Shown here one piece after another: positions 43,569 to 55,021 of a stretch of 64,000 nt of DNA. Below the pieces are notes generated by a model that ran no database searches, was not told the origin of the DNA, and saw nothing but the letters and a program-made list of their open reading frames with translations. This DNA comes from Dipteris shenzhenensis (Eukaryota > Polypodiophyta > Polypodiopsida > Gleicheniales): NCBI GenBank assembly GCA_047967505.1, contig CM106538.1; one strand, written 5' to 3'. Position numbers and translations under genes: made by a program. How positions within the stretch are numbered: position 1 is the first letter of the stretch; the number at the start of each line of letters is the position of its first letter.

Positions 43569-45423
43569 CTATATGGACCTCTCCAAACGTAGCAAAATTA
43601 CCTCCACCAAAGGTGGTTCTAGCAAAGTGAATTCATTCACAACCATACCACACTGTGTAAGGAAGGAAAGAAGCAACTGTGACTCCGCAAAAGCGGGCTG
43701 TATTGGGAGAATGGGAAGGTGTAGGTAAGCTGACACAAGAGTTGATGTAAGAGTGTGTCGTGAACCGAGGAACTCAAAAGTGTTGCTACCCACGTCATAA
43801 GACCGAATGAAGGTTGTGCACATCTTCCCATCCACGGAGGGAAAAACCACTTTATCAAACTCTGAAAGGGATAATGCCTCAATCTTCGAGGAGGATAAAA
43901 CAGATGAGAGCGAGAGATTGGGATCGAGCAGATGTTTGAAGGCCACCTTCACCCTCGAATGAGTTGATGTGGGACGAGAGAGGGAGGTGTCGTCGAGGGC
44001 ATGAGATCCTGTTGGAGGAGAATAGTCCGAACCACCGTGATGAGAATTGTATGTTGAAGCACTCTGAGACGAGGTGGGTGAAGCCCTCTGTGATAGATGG
44101 ACACGATCCTCATCCGAAATCACCGTGATATCTAGTCGAGCATCTACCCAAGGGTGTTTTGGATGTGGAATGTCTCCAGGGGAGTTCCTGGAAGCCGTGC
44201 CCTGAGAATCCTGCATGGGAAGAGGAGAAGTGGGAAGAGAAGAAGACCTGGGGGCGGGATTTGGAGGAGCCTTGGAACTCATGGCATAGAAGGGAGTGAA
44301 GAGAGTATCCTTCGGTAGGCAAGGACGTGATTGTGGCATGAACCTGCCTGTGCGGAAGTGGCGCGGGGATGCACAAGAGGGATAGGGGAGGGAAGGTGAT
44401 GAGGGGAGGGAAAGGAAGGAGAGGCTGAGAAGGCGAGAGGGGGGTGCGCGTAGGATAGGCTGAGTAGTCGAGGGAGTTGGGGGGGGGGGGAGCTGCCGAT
44501 GGAGAGGCAAGAGAGGGGGGACAGCGAGAGAGGGGGGGCTGTCGATGGAGAGCTGAGTGAGGGGAGGGGAGAGTGCGTGATGGAGATGGGGAGGGGGGCT
44601 GCCGATGGAGAGGCGAGAGAGGGGGGGGGGGGGCTGGCGATGTGGAGAGGCGAGATGGGGGGGGGGGGGGGGGTTGTTGATGGAGAGGGGAGAGGGGGGG
44701 GCTGTCAATGGAGAGGTGAGGGAGGGGAGGGGAGCTGCATAGGAGATGGAGGGGGGGAGAAGACTGCATAGGAGACGGAAGGGGGGGGGGTGGACTGCGC
44801 AGGAGAGGCAGAGGGGGTAGACTACATAGGAGGGGGATGGGGGCAGACTACGTGGGAGAGGCAGAGGGGTGCATAGGAGAGGGAGGGGGGGTAGACTGCG
44901 TAGGAGAGGAGGGAGGGTAGACTGCATAGGACAGGCAGAGAGAGGAGGGGCGGCCGATAGGGAGAGAGGGAGGGGGCTGAGTAGGAAAGGCTAGAGAGAG
45001 GAGGGGAGGTTGAGAGGGAGGGTGGCGCAAGGGGAGAGGAGCGTGGAGTAGGGGCAGGTGGCGCAAGGGGAGGGAAGAGAGTGGAGCAAGGGGGCTGAGT
45101 AGGAAAGGCGGGAGATCGAGAGGGAGGATGGTGCAAGGGGAGAGAAGAGCGTGGAGCAGGGGCAGGTGGCGCAAGGGGAGGGAAGAGAGGGGGGGGGCTG
45201 AGTAGGAAAGGCGGGAGAGAGGAGGGGGGCTGAGTAGGAAAGGCAGGAGAGAGGAGGGGAGGTCGAGAGGGAGGGTGGTGCAAGGGGAGAGAAGAGCATG
45301 GAGCAGCGGCAGGTGGTGCAAGGGGGAGGGAAGAGAGTGGAGCAAGGGGGAGGTTGGAAGAAGATGATGATAGGGAGGGCACGTGGGCTGCCAAATGGTG
45401 CAAGAGAAGCATTCAAAGCTCAA
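43569..45423 (-). CDS. Unrecognised proline-rich ORF with homopyrimidine leader
   Basis: On the minus strand 45423 to about 44500 is C/T-rich and contains tandem blocks (GCCTTTCCTACTCAGCCCCC, CCCCTTGCGCCACCTGCCCC). This resembles the leaders of the LINEs in this window. The open frame 44927-43569 (452 codons) has an artefactual N-terminus. A plausible start is the internal Met at the MSSKAPPNPAPRSSS segment (about 44282). The following roughly 237 residues include DARLDITVISDEDRVHLSQR and FKHLLDPNLSLSS, with no zinc knuckle. It might be ORF1 of an unfamiliar LINE or an unrelated gene. The end at 43569 may be truncated. Confidence 0.4.
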
Positions 45424-45579
45424 TTGGTGGTTAAAATAGAGGGGGGTGAGCTATAAATAGCGAGGTGCAATAAAAATAGCGCACTTTATCCCAAATCAGC
45501 CAGAGATTTCTAAACATAGCGAGTGCTCGCCAATTTTAGCAAGTTTTGCCAAAAATAGCGAAAGTTGTTCCAAGACGTG
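45424..45579. other. Unassigned spacer with repeated ATAGCG
   Basis: Short AT-rich stretch in which AAATAGCG or CATAGCG recurs several times (45455-45560). It holds no other feature. Confidence 0.4.
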
Positions 45580-46825
45580 ACAGGTGACCATAATGTACCC
45601 AGGGTGATAAGGGTGTCATTGGAATGACCAGATTGTTAGAGGAGGACCCATTGAGAAAGAAGTGACTAAGTTGAACATGGTGAAAGGGGGTGACAAGGTT
45701 GTTACTGGAATGACGAGGTGACAAGGTTGTCATTGAGACGACGAGGTGACAAGGTTGTCACTAGATGATGAGGTGACGAGGTTGTCACTGAGATGACGAG
45801 GTGACAAGGTTGTCACTGAGACGAAGAGGTGACAAGGTTGTCACTGGGATGACAAGGTGACGAGGTTGTCACTGAGATGACAAGGTGACGAGGTTGTCAC
45901 TGGGATGACAAGGTGACGAGGTTGTCATTGGGATGACTAGGTGACGAGGTTGTCACTAAGATGACAAGGTGACAAGGTCGTCACTGGGATGACCAAGTAA
46001 CGAGGAGGTGACGAGGTTGTCACTGAGATGACAAGGTGATGAGGTTGTCACTGAGATGACAAGGTTGTCACTGGGATGACAAGGTGACAAGGTTGTCACT
46101 AGGAAGACCAAGTGACCAAGTGATCATGGAGGCACAAGGAGATGACAAGGTGATCATTGGAAGACCAAGGGACATGAGTGTCCATGGGGGAATGAGGTGA
46201 CAAGAGTGAACATGGTGAAGTAGGGTGACAAGGTTGTCATTGGAATGACCCAGTGGCAAGAGTGGACATGGTGAAGCAGGGTGACAAGGTTGTCACTGGA
46301 ATGACCTAGTGACAAGAGTGAACATGGTGAAGCAGGGTGACAAGAGTGAACCTGCAGTGAAGCAGGGTGACTGTGAAGCAAGGTGACAAGGTTGTCACAT
46401 GGTGAAGCAGGGCGACAAGGTTGTCATTGGAATGACCTAGTGACAAGAGTGAACATGGTGAAGCAGGGTGACGAGTGAACCTGGAGTGAAGCAGGGTGAC
46501 TGTGAAGCAAGGTGACAAGGTTGTCACATGGTGAAGCAGGGTGATAAGGTTGTCATATGGTGAAGCAGGGTGACAAGAGTGAACATGGTGAAGCGGGGTG
46601 ACAAGGTTGCCACTGGTCATTACGGTGACAAGAGTGAACCTGGAGTGAAGCAGGGTGACAAGGTTGTCATTGGAATGACCTAGTGACAGGAGTGAACATG
46701 GTGAAGTAGGGTGACAAGAGTGAACATGGTGAAGCGGGGTGACAGGGTTGTCATTGGAATGACCAGAGTAAACAGAGTGAAGAGCGTGAAAGGGGATGAC
46801 AAGGTTGTCACCTAGAACCAAGGTA
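45580..46825. repeat. GTGAC-rich minisatellite
   Basis: The left half (about 45690-46110) is built of ACAAGGTTGTCACTGGGATG and GACGAGGTGAC variants with a period of 24-30 bp. The right half (about 46190-46800) adds GTGAAGCAGGGTGACAAG and AGTGAACATG units in longer higher-order blocks. Period changes suggest successive rounds of amplification. ORFs on the minus strand (HPASPCSLLSLGHSNDNL repeats) are translation artefacts. Confidence 0.85.
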
Positions 46826-46829
46826 ATCA

Positions 46830-47460
46830 AGGTGACAAGGGTAACAAGATGAAAAGAATGAGAAGATTGTCATCATGTGACCAAAGTGAAGGAGAGAGAG
46901 CTTTTTTTTTAATTTTTTAAAGGGTAATACAAGAATCACCATAAGAGATATGCTTACTAAACATAATACTTCCGTACCCTTGATCCATTTACAGGTGCTG
47001 CTAACCTTTTTCCTTCCAAGGTGGCCAAGTAAACACCGCCACTTGGAATAAGGAATAATTTTGGTGATGTAGAAAGGACGTGTCCACCTACTAATGAACT
47101 TAGGTTTATGCTTCAGGAACTTACTCGAATATAACAAGACCAAGTCACCTACTTTGAACTCCCTCTTTTTGAGGTTCCTATCATGCCATGCTTTTTGCCT
47201 CCTCTGCCATACTTCCTGAGCAAGGATTGCTTCACGGCGATGTTCGCGTCCAAGGCTTCAAGATCTCATAATCGCTCGAGCGTGCATGCTTCCAAGTTAT
47301 CATCCATTTCTACCATAACCCTAGTAGTCTTCATGTGGAATTCATAGGGCATAACTGCCTCCAAGCCGTAAACTAGTTGAAATGGTGAGTACCCAGTGCT
47401 TGCCTTGTATGCTGTCCTGTCATGCATCCAGTGGATCTGATGCATGCATAGGTTCCTAAA
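46830..47460 (-). pseudogene. Gypsy integrase, C-terminal part
   Basis: The reverse strand reads TGYSPFQLVYGLEAVMPYEF near 47400-47340. Then VLLYSSKFLKHKPKFISRW and RPFYITKIIP follow (47140-47050), the GPY/F-like end of integrase. The catalytic DDE core is not recognisable in the preceding 500 bases (47460-48010), which I could not assign. Confidence 0.7.
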
Positions 47461-48015
47461 TCGATATAGTTGGCTTCCAAGTTGGTTCCTTAACGTTGTT
47501 GCTTCTCATGCTGATAGCGTTCTCGCCATTCTTCCTTAGTAAGTGCCATCGGTGTTGAATTTCTTCTTGACCAATGGTGATATTTTTCCACATCCTCATC
47601 ATGATGTAGATCTTCAAGACAACTATCTCTGATGGAATACTCCTTCCAGACATAGTTAAGTATGTGCACGGTGCAAAGAAGAAATCACTATGAAAGGAAA
47701 TACACACAAACACAAGACATCTGAATTCGGTTTCCAAGCTTTGAAAGCAACTATTTGTCGAATAGTATCTCTGTGGGCTCTTGAACTCACACGATTCCAA
47801 CAAGTGAATCCATGTTGGAAGGTACAAAGCAAAGCTCGTGTCCGATAGCACTTGTAGACTGCCTCCTGCTCTTATGAACACTTGCTTTTGAGATTCTCCT
47901 CTTCCAAAACCTGTTGGGTAGCTCCCTTGTTTGCACTTTTGCCTTGAAGGATATCTTTATGACTAGGAACTTCAAAGAATAGAGCAACAAAGTGACTTGA
48001 TCTAGTGGATAGTCA

Positions 48016-49532
48016 CTAATTGTTAAGCGGACTTGAGCTAGAATAGTATCGAGATGGGGGACCTCTAGTTAGTCTCCCCCCAAGCGTGGGTTTGTTTAGC
48101 AAGTATTTGAGAGCTTGATGATCAGTAATGATAAAAAACTTGTTGCCCAAGAGATAGTGCCGGTACTTTGTCATGGCATTCAATGGTGCTATAGTTTCTT
48201 TGTGCTCCATTGAGTTGCCAGCTCGTGAAATACACAGGTAGGTCCAGTTTGTGGTTTTCATCTAGTTGGGCCAATATCACACCAATTGCCAGCCCACTTG
48301 CATCTACATGTATATGGAAAACAACATCCCATTGAGGTTGCTACAAGATGGGTGCCTTCACTAACGGTCCTTGAGATTGTCAAACGCCTATTGTTGAGGC
48401 GCGGACTAGATGAAGTACTATTCCTGGCGAAGGAGTTCTGTCAGTGCCACCGCTATGTCGGCATAGAATCGGATGAATCTTCTACAATAACCCACATGTC
48501 CCAAAAAGGACTTGACTTCTCGGGGTGTGCGAGGAATAGGTAAGGCCAGTATCACTTCCAACTTTGCTTGGTCCGTAGTCATTCCCTCATCCGAGACCAT
48601 GTGGCCAAGGAGGACCCCTCGCAAGGCAAGGAAGAAGCACTTGTTAGGATTTAAGCACAACCTGGCTTCGCTACACTTATCAAAAACCCACCTCAACTTA
48701 CTAATGTAATCAGTTTGAATAGTAGGGTCAAGGCGAGATGCATTCTTACCATTGAACACCGAGAAGTCATCCAAGAATACCTCAAGAAACTTTCCGATGT
48801 TCTCCTGGAAGAGTTTGGTGACAAGGCGTTGAAACGTTGCTGGTGCATTGCACAAACCAAAGGGCATCATCCGGTAAGCGTACATTCCCCATTGAGTGAC
48901 AAAGGTGGTCTTCAAATGATCTTGCTCTCGCACCCGCACCTGATTGTACCCATTGTATCCATCCATGAAGGAGTATAGAGCATGACCAGCTACGGTTTCT
49001 AGCACCCTGTCAGTGAAGGGAGAGGGAACCTATCTAGACGTGTGGTTGTCTTCAAACTCCTGTAGTCAACACAAACATGGAGTTTGCCAGTCTCTCTTTT
49101 GGGCACCACTACAATGCCACTGACCCATTCAGAGTAGTCAACAGGTTAGTTCGACCCCGCTTGCTCCATCTTTTGAATATCAGCATGGACAGCCTTGCCA
49201 TAGTTAGGATTCATGCGATATGGTCCCTTGATCACCGGGTTTGCTTCCGGATACAGATCAATGCGATGCTTCATGAACTCAACAGCAGGTACTCCCTTTA
49301 AATCCTTATATGACCAACCAAAGACATCGACATACTCTTGAAAGAAATCAGACAATACAGCAAGGAGATAATCATTCTCCCAGACCCAACTAGCTACCTT
49401 GAGATGTCCCGGTTGGTCCTCAGTACCAATGTTGAGATACCGCCAACCGGGCATGGTCAACCTGGGGTATTGTTGTTGATGTGGAGTTGTCCGGTTCCTT
49501 TTCTCCCACTGCTTGCTGCGCAGGAGTATCAT
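48016..49532 (-). pseudogene. Gypsy reverse transcriptase and RNase H
   Basis: 49532-49146 is the pre-RT segment ending FMKHRIDLYPEANPVIKGPY and NPNYGKAVHADIQKM. The RT core (49005-48418) has FMDGYNGYNQVRV, MMPFGLCNAPATFQRLVTKL and FLDDFSVF, the last being the catalytic YxDD box with FLDD. RNase H (48261-48016) is represented by FIITDHQALKYLLNK. Frame changes separate the parts. In FLDD the two aspartates are kept. Confidence 0.85.
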
Positions 49533-49559
49533 CTAAAGAGAAATCCCCCACTATTTCTT

Positions 49560-50300
49560 CCATCCAAGACCTAGGAAAGGACGGCTGGGTGTCCTCTTGA
49601 AATGGTTGAGATTTGGAGGCAGCACTTGGGGCCATCCTCTTTTTGCTTCTTTGTGCTTGCTTGAGCATTCCTATGTACAGTAGTCCATCCACCTTATATA
49701 TAGTTTTGGGAACCTCTTGTGTCATTGGAAGGTCATCTTCTGACAGGTATAAGTCGAGTAGGGAAAGGTCTACGACATCTTCTTCTCCCTGTATGCTATG
49801 GGCTTGCCCGTCACGTTTGAAGTTCCAAACTCCAGTGCGAAAGTGAACGGTTCCTCCAAGTTTTCCAGTCTCCTGGTCCCTCCTAGGTTGGATAGGATGT
49901 GCAATGGAGTCAACTATCCTTCCAAGAGTCATCTCCGGCACCAACCGCCTTCGGGTAACATCAGTTAGTATGTAGTCATCCTCTTCTTCGGTATAGGAGG
50001 GATCTCGTGGGTCTGCAGTTCCACGAGTACCTCTTTCAGTTCTATCACTCTCAGTGTCTCCTTCAGCACCATCACTATGCTCAACCAGTTCATCATCTTC
50101 CTGTATAGAATTATTAGCCTCATCACTATCACTATCAGTGTATCCTTTAGCACCATCACTATGCTCAGTCAGTTCATCATCTTCCTGTATAGCATTATTA
50201 GCCTCATCAGATTCCTCATCCTCTGTAGCTACCCCATGGTCTTTTTCTTGGTATGAGTCATCCATGTCCTGTGTTTCCAACCATTGTTGAGTCATGGACT
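49560..50300 (-). pseudogene. Gypsy acidic linker with duplicated block
   Basis: The frame 50295-49420 contains two copies of a block of about 33 residues built on DEANNxIQEDDELxEHSDGA (50200-50140 and 50110-50045). The acidic region leads into a serine/proline-rich tail. The duplication is visible in DNA as repeated TCATCATCTTCCTGTATAG. Its function is unknown. Confidence 0.6.
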
Positions 50301-50947
50301 TTTCTTTGAGTCACCCCGCTGACCTCTCCACCACCTTGTCTAGTACTTGTGGTCATCATCCGTTGATACATGTGGGGATTATTACAAAGACCAAAAGGCA
50401 TCCGTTCATACATTAGATCAGCCAAACCAGGTTCATATGCTTCTTGGCTTACCTCTTGCACCGTCCATGAAGTACTAAGATGGGCTTCAGGATCCTCTTC
50501 TGGGCATAACTCCACCATATTGATGGCTAAAGATCCTAGGGCCCCCATCCAATCCAAGATGGCAGCTTCTTCCTCATCTGGTCCAGCATGTTCCAACAAG
50601 TACATCAAGCTCTCACCATCATCTTGTGCTATTGTTGCATAAGTTTCATCTTGGAACGTTGAGTCCTCCACATAGGCCATCTCTTCTTTTCGTATGGGCC
50701 AATCCCCAAGTGCCCATCGCTCCTCCTCCACCCCTACTTCTTCTTCAAAATCCTCTTCCACAAGTTCCACAGGTCGGTGATGAGTCCTACCAGTCACCAT
50801 GTCTATCTCCAGGGATGTGGATCCCAAAGGTAGCCGAACTTCATCGCTTGACCAATCTTGAATGGCCCTTGCTGATTGCAACCATGGTCTACCACGTTGC
50901 TTATCGCAACCATGGTCTACCGAGAAGTAGGGGATATATCTGCTCAC
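50258..50947 (-). pseudogene. Gypsy post-protease segment with an extra RT-like motif
   Basis: The frame starts GCDKQRGRPWLQSARAIQDW, the normal continuation of the protease end, and carries acidic sequence. It ends with YERMPFGLCNNPHMYQRMM. That last motif copies the RT MPFGLCNAPATFQR box found again at about 48870, although the RT lies 1.5 kb downstream. Confidence 0.6.
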
Positions 50948-51362
50948 CTTCCGTCATATCAAGTACAAAAATTAGACAAGAATGTACTTCCCCAATTTTC
51001 ATGTGAACACCTTTGACTGCCCCCATTGGCTTCAACTTACGTTGATCCGTCATACGCACTTGAAAATGAACATCAGCTGTCAATTTTAAGCCCAGTTGTT
51101 GAAGCGTACCTCTCGGCATGATGTTCACGGCTGCCCCACCATCCAAGAAGACATCTTTCAGCTCCACCCAGTTGATTTCCACCGTGAGCTTGGGACTTTG
51201 TTCACACGTGAGGGCAGCATGGGCTGAGCAATTTACTAGTGTCACCCCGTCTTGAATTGGTATTGTCTCTGGTGTGGGCTCGCCCTGAATAGATCCCCTT
51301 TGGTGACCTTCTGGCATGCAATTCAAGAATGCAATAGTCTGATGCTTGATCAATGGCGACAA
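50901..51362 (-). pseudogene. Gypsy aspartic protease
   Basis: Retropepsin-like: FLDGGAAVNIMPRGTLQQLG holds the catalytic Asp in a DGG context, a variant I associate with some plant gypsy lineages. It ends IYPLLLGRPWLR. A short direct duplication of GCAACCATGGTCTACC at about 50877-50925 shifts the frame between this ORF and the next. Confidence 0.75.
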
Positions 51363-52055
51363 TACACAGAGTAGTCGTAGGGTGATGTTGGGCCTAGGAA
51401 TAGGACTGGACAGTAGTAGTAGCCTTTTGTGCCCTCATCCGCCAAGCTTCTGGCCGAGGGTTGAAGCTCATGCGAGGGAGAGAAGGTACCTCTGGACTCT
51501 CAATCACTGTTTCCTGTGGTGACTCTTTCATCACCGATTTCCCTGTTTCTTGGGCCCCACTAGGCTTCACCCCCATCTCCTTATCTTTATTCAATGTGCT
51601 TCACCCCCATCTCCTTATCTTTGTTCAATGTGCTTCCTGAGTGGAAAGTAGATGGGCCTGCCTGTGACTCATTCTCATGATTTTGTTCGAAAGTTGTCAC
51701 TTCCGTTGCAAACCTCACTGTGCTGGACTTGCGGGAGGGAACCTGAGGTGTGATGCCTTCATCTTTAGAACTAGATTGAAGATATTTGGTGACACTGCTG
51801 ACCACCTCCTGGTACCTTGAAGGCATAGACTGCTCACTTGGAGTTGAGGTACTTTTAGAGCTAGTGACAGGTCTTGATGGCAGTGAAGCCCTTCGGGTTC
51901 TTTATGATCCACTAACAGGAGAATACAAGGGTGGTGCATTCCTGTGCCCACTGTCCACCTTGGAGGAAGGAGGTAGGGATGCTCCTCTCGTGACTGAGTT
52001 GGTACTAGTTGGTGATGAGGCCTCTGATATTGATGTTGAGTCATCCTTACTATTG

Positions 52056-53343
52056 TCACCCTTCATTTGTCACCAACCTTGTCATAACTCCCAACACTGC
52101 ACCAATCAAATGGGGTTTGTCACCCTCCCCTGCCACTACTGCATCAACCATGTTGACTTGGGATGTTGATTCCCCTCTTCCATTGAGATAATCTCTGGTG
52201 TAGTGGTCATTTGTGTTGCACTTGTACAAGAGGGTCCCCCGAACGGTTGTGTACAATCATCTTGGTAGTGGCCGTACTCGCCACATATATAGCACATGAT
52301 TGCTTTGTGGAAGTTGGTACCTCGTCCTGCACCTCCACGTTCACCCCGGAACCCATCCCGTCGATCGCATTGATAAGGGGATCCATATCCACCCTCTGAC
52401 ATAGGTGGTTGATACTGTGCGTAGTAGGGTGGAGGATAGAAGTATGGAGCCCCAATCTGATTGGGAGCAAGAGCTTGAAGCAAAGGAGGATTAGGAAGTA
52501 GTGGAGGATTAGGAATGGTAGGAGGGGTAGGTGGTTCAAGTGCCTTCACAAGGGCTGAAACTAGGGGTATGCGATAATTCTTTCTATCTTAAATGGTGCG
52601 TTGCCCTATTAGCTAGATTTAGATGCTCATTTGGGAGAGACTAAAATGAAATCATTTAGACTTCACAAGCGGTTGTAGCTTGAATGAAGAGATTTGGACT
52701 ACTTTTTTATTAGCCTTCTCCTTTAGTGCTAGCCTTCGTCATGGCTGAGTTTGCCCTTCACCTCCGGAGTGCCGACAGAAACTCAATATGAAGACTTTGT
52801 ATTAATGGATACTCAAGTATGTGTGGGTGTGTGGATTTGTATGTGTGAGAGCATATTTTTATACTATGGTCTACACCCACTGTTGGGCATTGATGACGTC
52901 AGTGGGGATGTCATAGTAGCTAGTCCCTACTATGCATGATGGAGTTTATGGCTTTTAATCTTATGAGTGACTATCTAACGCCTTCAAAAACCACCCTTCA
53001 TGATGGCATCATTGGGTGGCACAGACATCTTCGCAGCCAGGACCCTCATCCTTGTGTACATCTTCGAGATACTTTTGCCAGGCTTCATGGTATCAGTGGA
53101 CAACTCCTAGACAATCATATGTTCAAATTTTCCCAACTTGAAAGTGCGTAAGAATTCCCCCCTTAGGTCTGTCCACGCCTGGAACTGGTCAAGGGAAAAT
53201 TGATTGTACCATACATCAACAGCATTCTCCAATGACGAGGGGAAGATGTGAAGGAAGGCATGCTCATTCTGGGGACGACCATTTTCCGAGCAAAATCTTT
53301 CAAGCGTCCGAGCGAAGGAAAATAAAATCTTCCAACTATGCAA
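52056..53343 (-). pseudogene. Gypsy gag
   Basis: 53343-53107 has NEHAFLHIFPSSLENAVDVW and LRGEFLRTFKLGKF, the Retrotrans_gag-type core. 52549-52136 has a Pro-rich linker and the zinc knuckle CYICGEYGHYQDDC (C-x2-C-x4-H-x4-C). The sequence between (about 53100-52560) is not recognisably coding. It is broken by several frame changes. Confidence 0.7.
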
Positions 53344-54223
53344 AAATATGGCAAAAATGGATCGGAAGAAAGCATAGTTTCACTTAGAAATATGCAAAGT
53401 ATTATAGCAATGCCTATTTTATACGCAAATATTTACGTGAATCTTTGGGAATGGTGAGAACATAATGGGATGGCTTTTGAAGAAACCCACATCTATAGTA
53501 GACTTCTCTATGAAAATTCCCTTATGATCCTTCTTACAACTTTTACTTAATAGGAGGTGACATTGAAAAACCTCTCTCAACCTATCTTCATGAAAGGGTT
53601 TCTCCAAAGAAAACTCATTGAAGCAAACCATCAAGGTAGTTTCGCCAGTGAAACCCCTTTGAAGTAGGTCTTCTAAGGTAGTTTCGCTGGCGAAACCCAG
53701 CGAAACTACCTTGGACAACACTTTTAAAAGTGACATAACTTTCACATCCAATGTCCAAATATAGTCATTCAACCACTCGAATTGATCGGAAAACCCCATT
53801 TGAACACATCTATGGGGTTATATCTTGCATATATAGTATTAAATACTATATGTATTTTATGAGAGTGATATATAAGCCCAAGTTAATACTTATTTATAAT
53901 AATTTAAACTTCTTTAGAAACATGTCCATATATATCTTGTTATTTATGCTATAAAAACACTAGAACAATATTGCCATATGATATAAATGTGTTAAAAAAT
54001 AATTATATTTGTATAATATTATTACATTGAGAGTGATTATGAGGGATGTTTCTTAAAGGAGTTATTTTTCAACACTTTTTTAAGGTAATAACAGGGGTAC
54101 AAAAGGATATCTATGAATGAGAAAATTTATGTTATGTAAAAATGAATGAGTGACTAGTCTATATATTTTTATGAAAAAGGGATCTAGTTTCTAGTGAAAT
54201 AAAGTGTAAAAACCATGTTTCCT
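53344..54223. other. AT-rich sequence with a perfect hairpin
   Basis: No coding region. A perfect 16-bp inverted repeat with a 6-base loop lies at 53675-53712, and a partial third copy of the arm at 53633-53650. This could include the gypsy 5' LTR, but no matching LTR is found to prove it. Confidence 0.5.
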
Positions 54224-54238
54224 AAAGAAATACAAATT
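54224..54238. repeat. Target-site duplication, left copy
   Basis: AAAGAAATACAAATT, repeated exactly at 61568-61582. Confidence 0.9.
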
Positions 54239-55021
54239 GATTGTACTAAAATCACAAGTTGTGGGTGCGCGCATGAAACACTAGTTTCTCGGTAGCTCCT
54301 GCGAGCTTCCCCTCCCCCCCCCGCTGCTAGCTCTACCTCCCCCCCCCCTAGCTCCTCCCCTCGCCGCGACCACCCCCGCCCCCTGCCCCTCCGCCCTCGC
54401 CCACCGCCCCCCCTCCCCTCACCCGCCGCCCACCTCGTTGCGCCCTCGCCTCCGCTCTCGCCCCCCCCCTCGCTGCTCTCTCGCCTATCCGCTCCCCTCC
54501 ACCTCGCCCCTCCGCTCCCCTCCACCTCGCCTCTCCATCGCCGCCCCTCGCCTCCACTCCCCCCCCCTTCCCTCGTCTCGGCCGCCCCTCACCTCTCCGC
54601 TCTCTTCCACCCCGCCCCCTTCCGCCTCACCTCGCTTCACCCAACCCCCCCTCGCTTCACCTCACCCCCCCCCCCTCTCGCCGCTCCGCCTCACCCGCCC
54701 GACCCCCTCGCTTCACCCGCCCCCCCCGCCTCCATTCCGCTCTCCCCGCCCCCCGCTTCACCTCTCCGCCCCCGCCACACCAACCCCGCCCCCCCCCGCC
54801 CTTCCGCGCCCCCCGTCTTCCCCACACCCCGCACCCTTCACCCCGCCCCCCGCCCCCTCACTTCGCCTCGCCCGCCCTTTCGCTCCACTCCTCCACCCCG
54901 CCTCCACCTTCCGCCTCCGCAACCGTCCTCTCCACACCCAGGCTCCACCCTCCCGCTTCGCCCCCTCCTTTTTGGGTGGCAGCCTGTTCCTCATCGGAAG
55001 CTTGCAGTTAGTCTTGGCGGT
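54239..55021 (+). other. Full-length LINE 5' UTR, homopyrimidine-rich
   Basis: 54239-54300 is mixed sequence; 54305-54960 is nearly all C and T with scattered CG. A mixed segment (TTGGGTGGCAGCCTGTTCC) leads to the ORF1 ATG. ORFs on either strand here are composition artefacts. Confidence 0.75.

Larger units (their letters stand above)
46830..53343 (-). mobile_element. Ty3/gypsy retrotransposon, degraded
   Basis: Order on the minus strand is gag (53343-52136), protease (51362-50901), an acidic linker (50300-49560), RT and RNase H (49400-48016) and the integrase C-terminal end (47460-46830). The integrase-after-RT order is gypsy type. Frames are broken in many places and no LTR could be delimited at either end; the left side runs into the minisatellite. 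Confidence 0.85.

Noticed and set aside
44110-45416. Several overlapping Pro/Ser/Leu ORFs
   Set aside because: Composition artefacts of the C/T-rich leader; only the C-terminal part of the 43569-44927 frame has ordinary composition.
46068-46830. His/Pro/Ser repeat proteins on the minus strand
   Set aside because: Translation of the GTGAC minisatellite.
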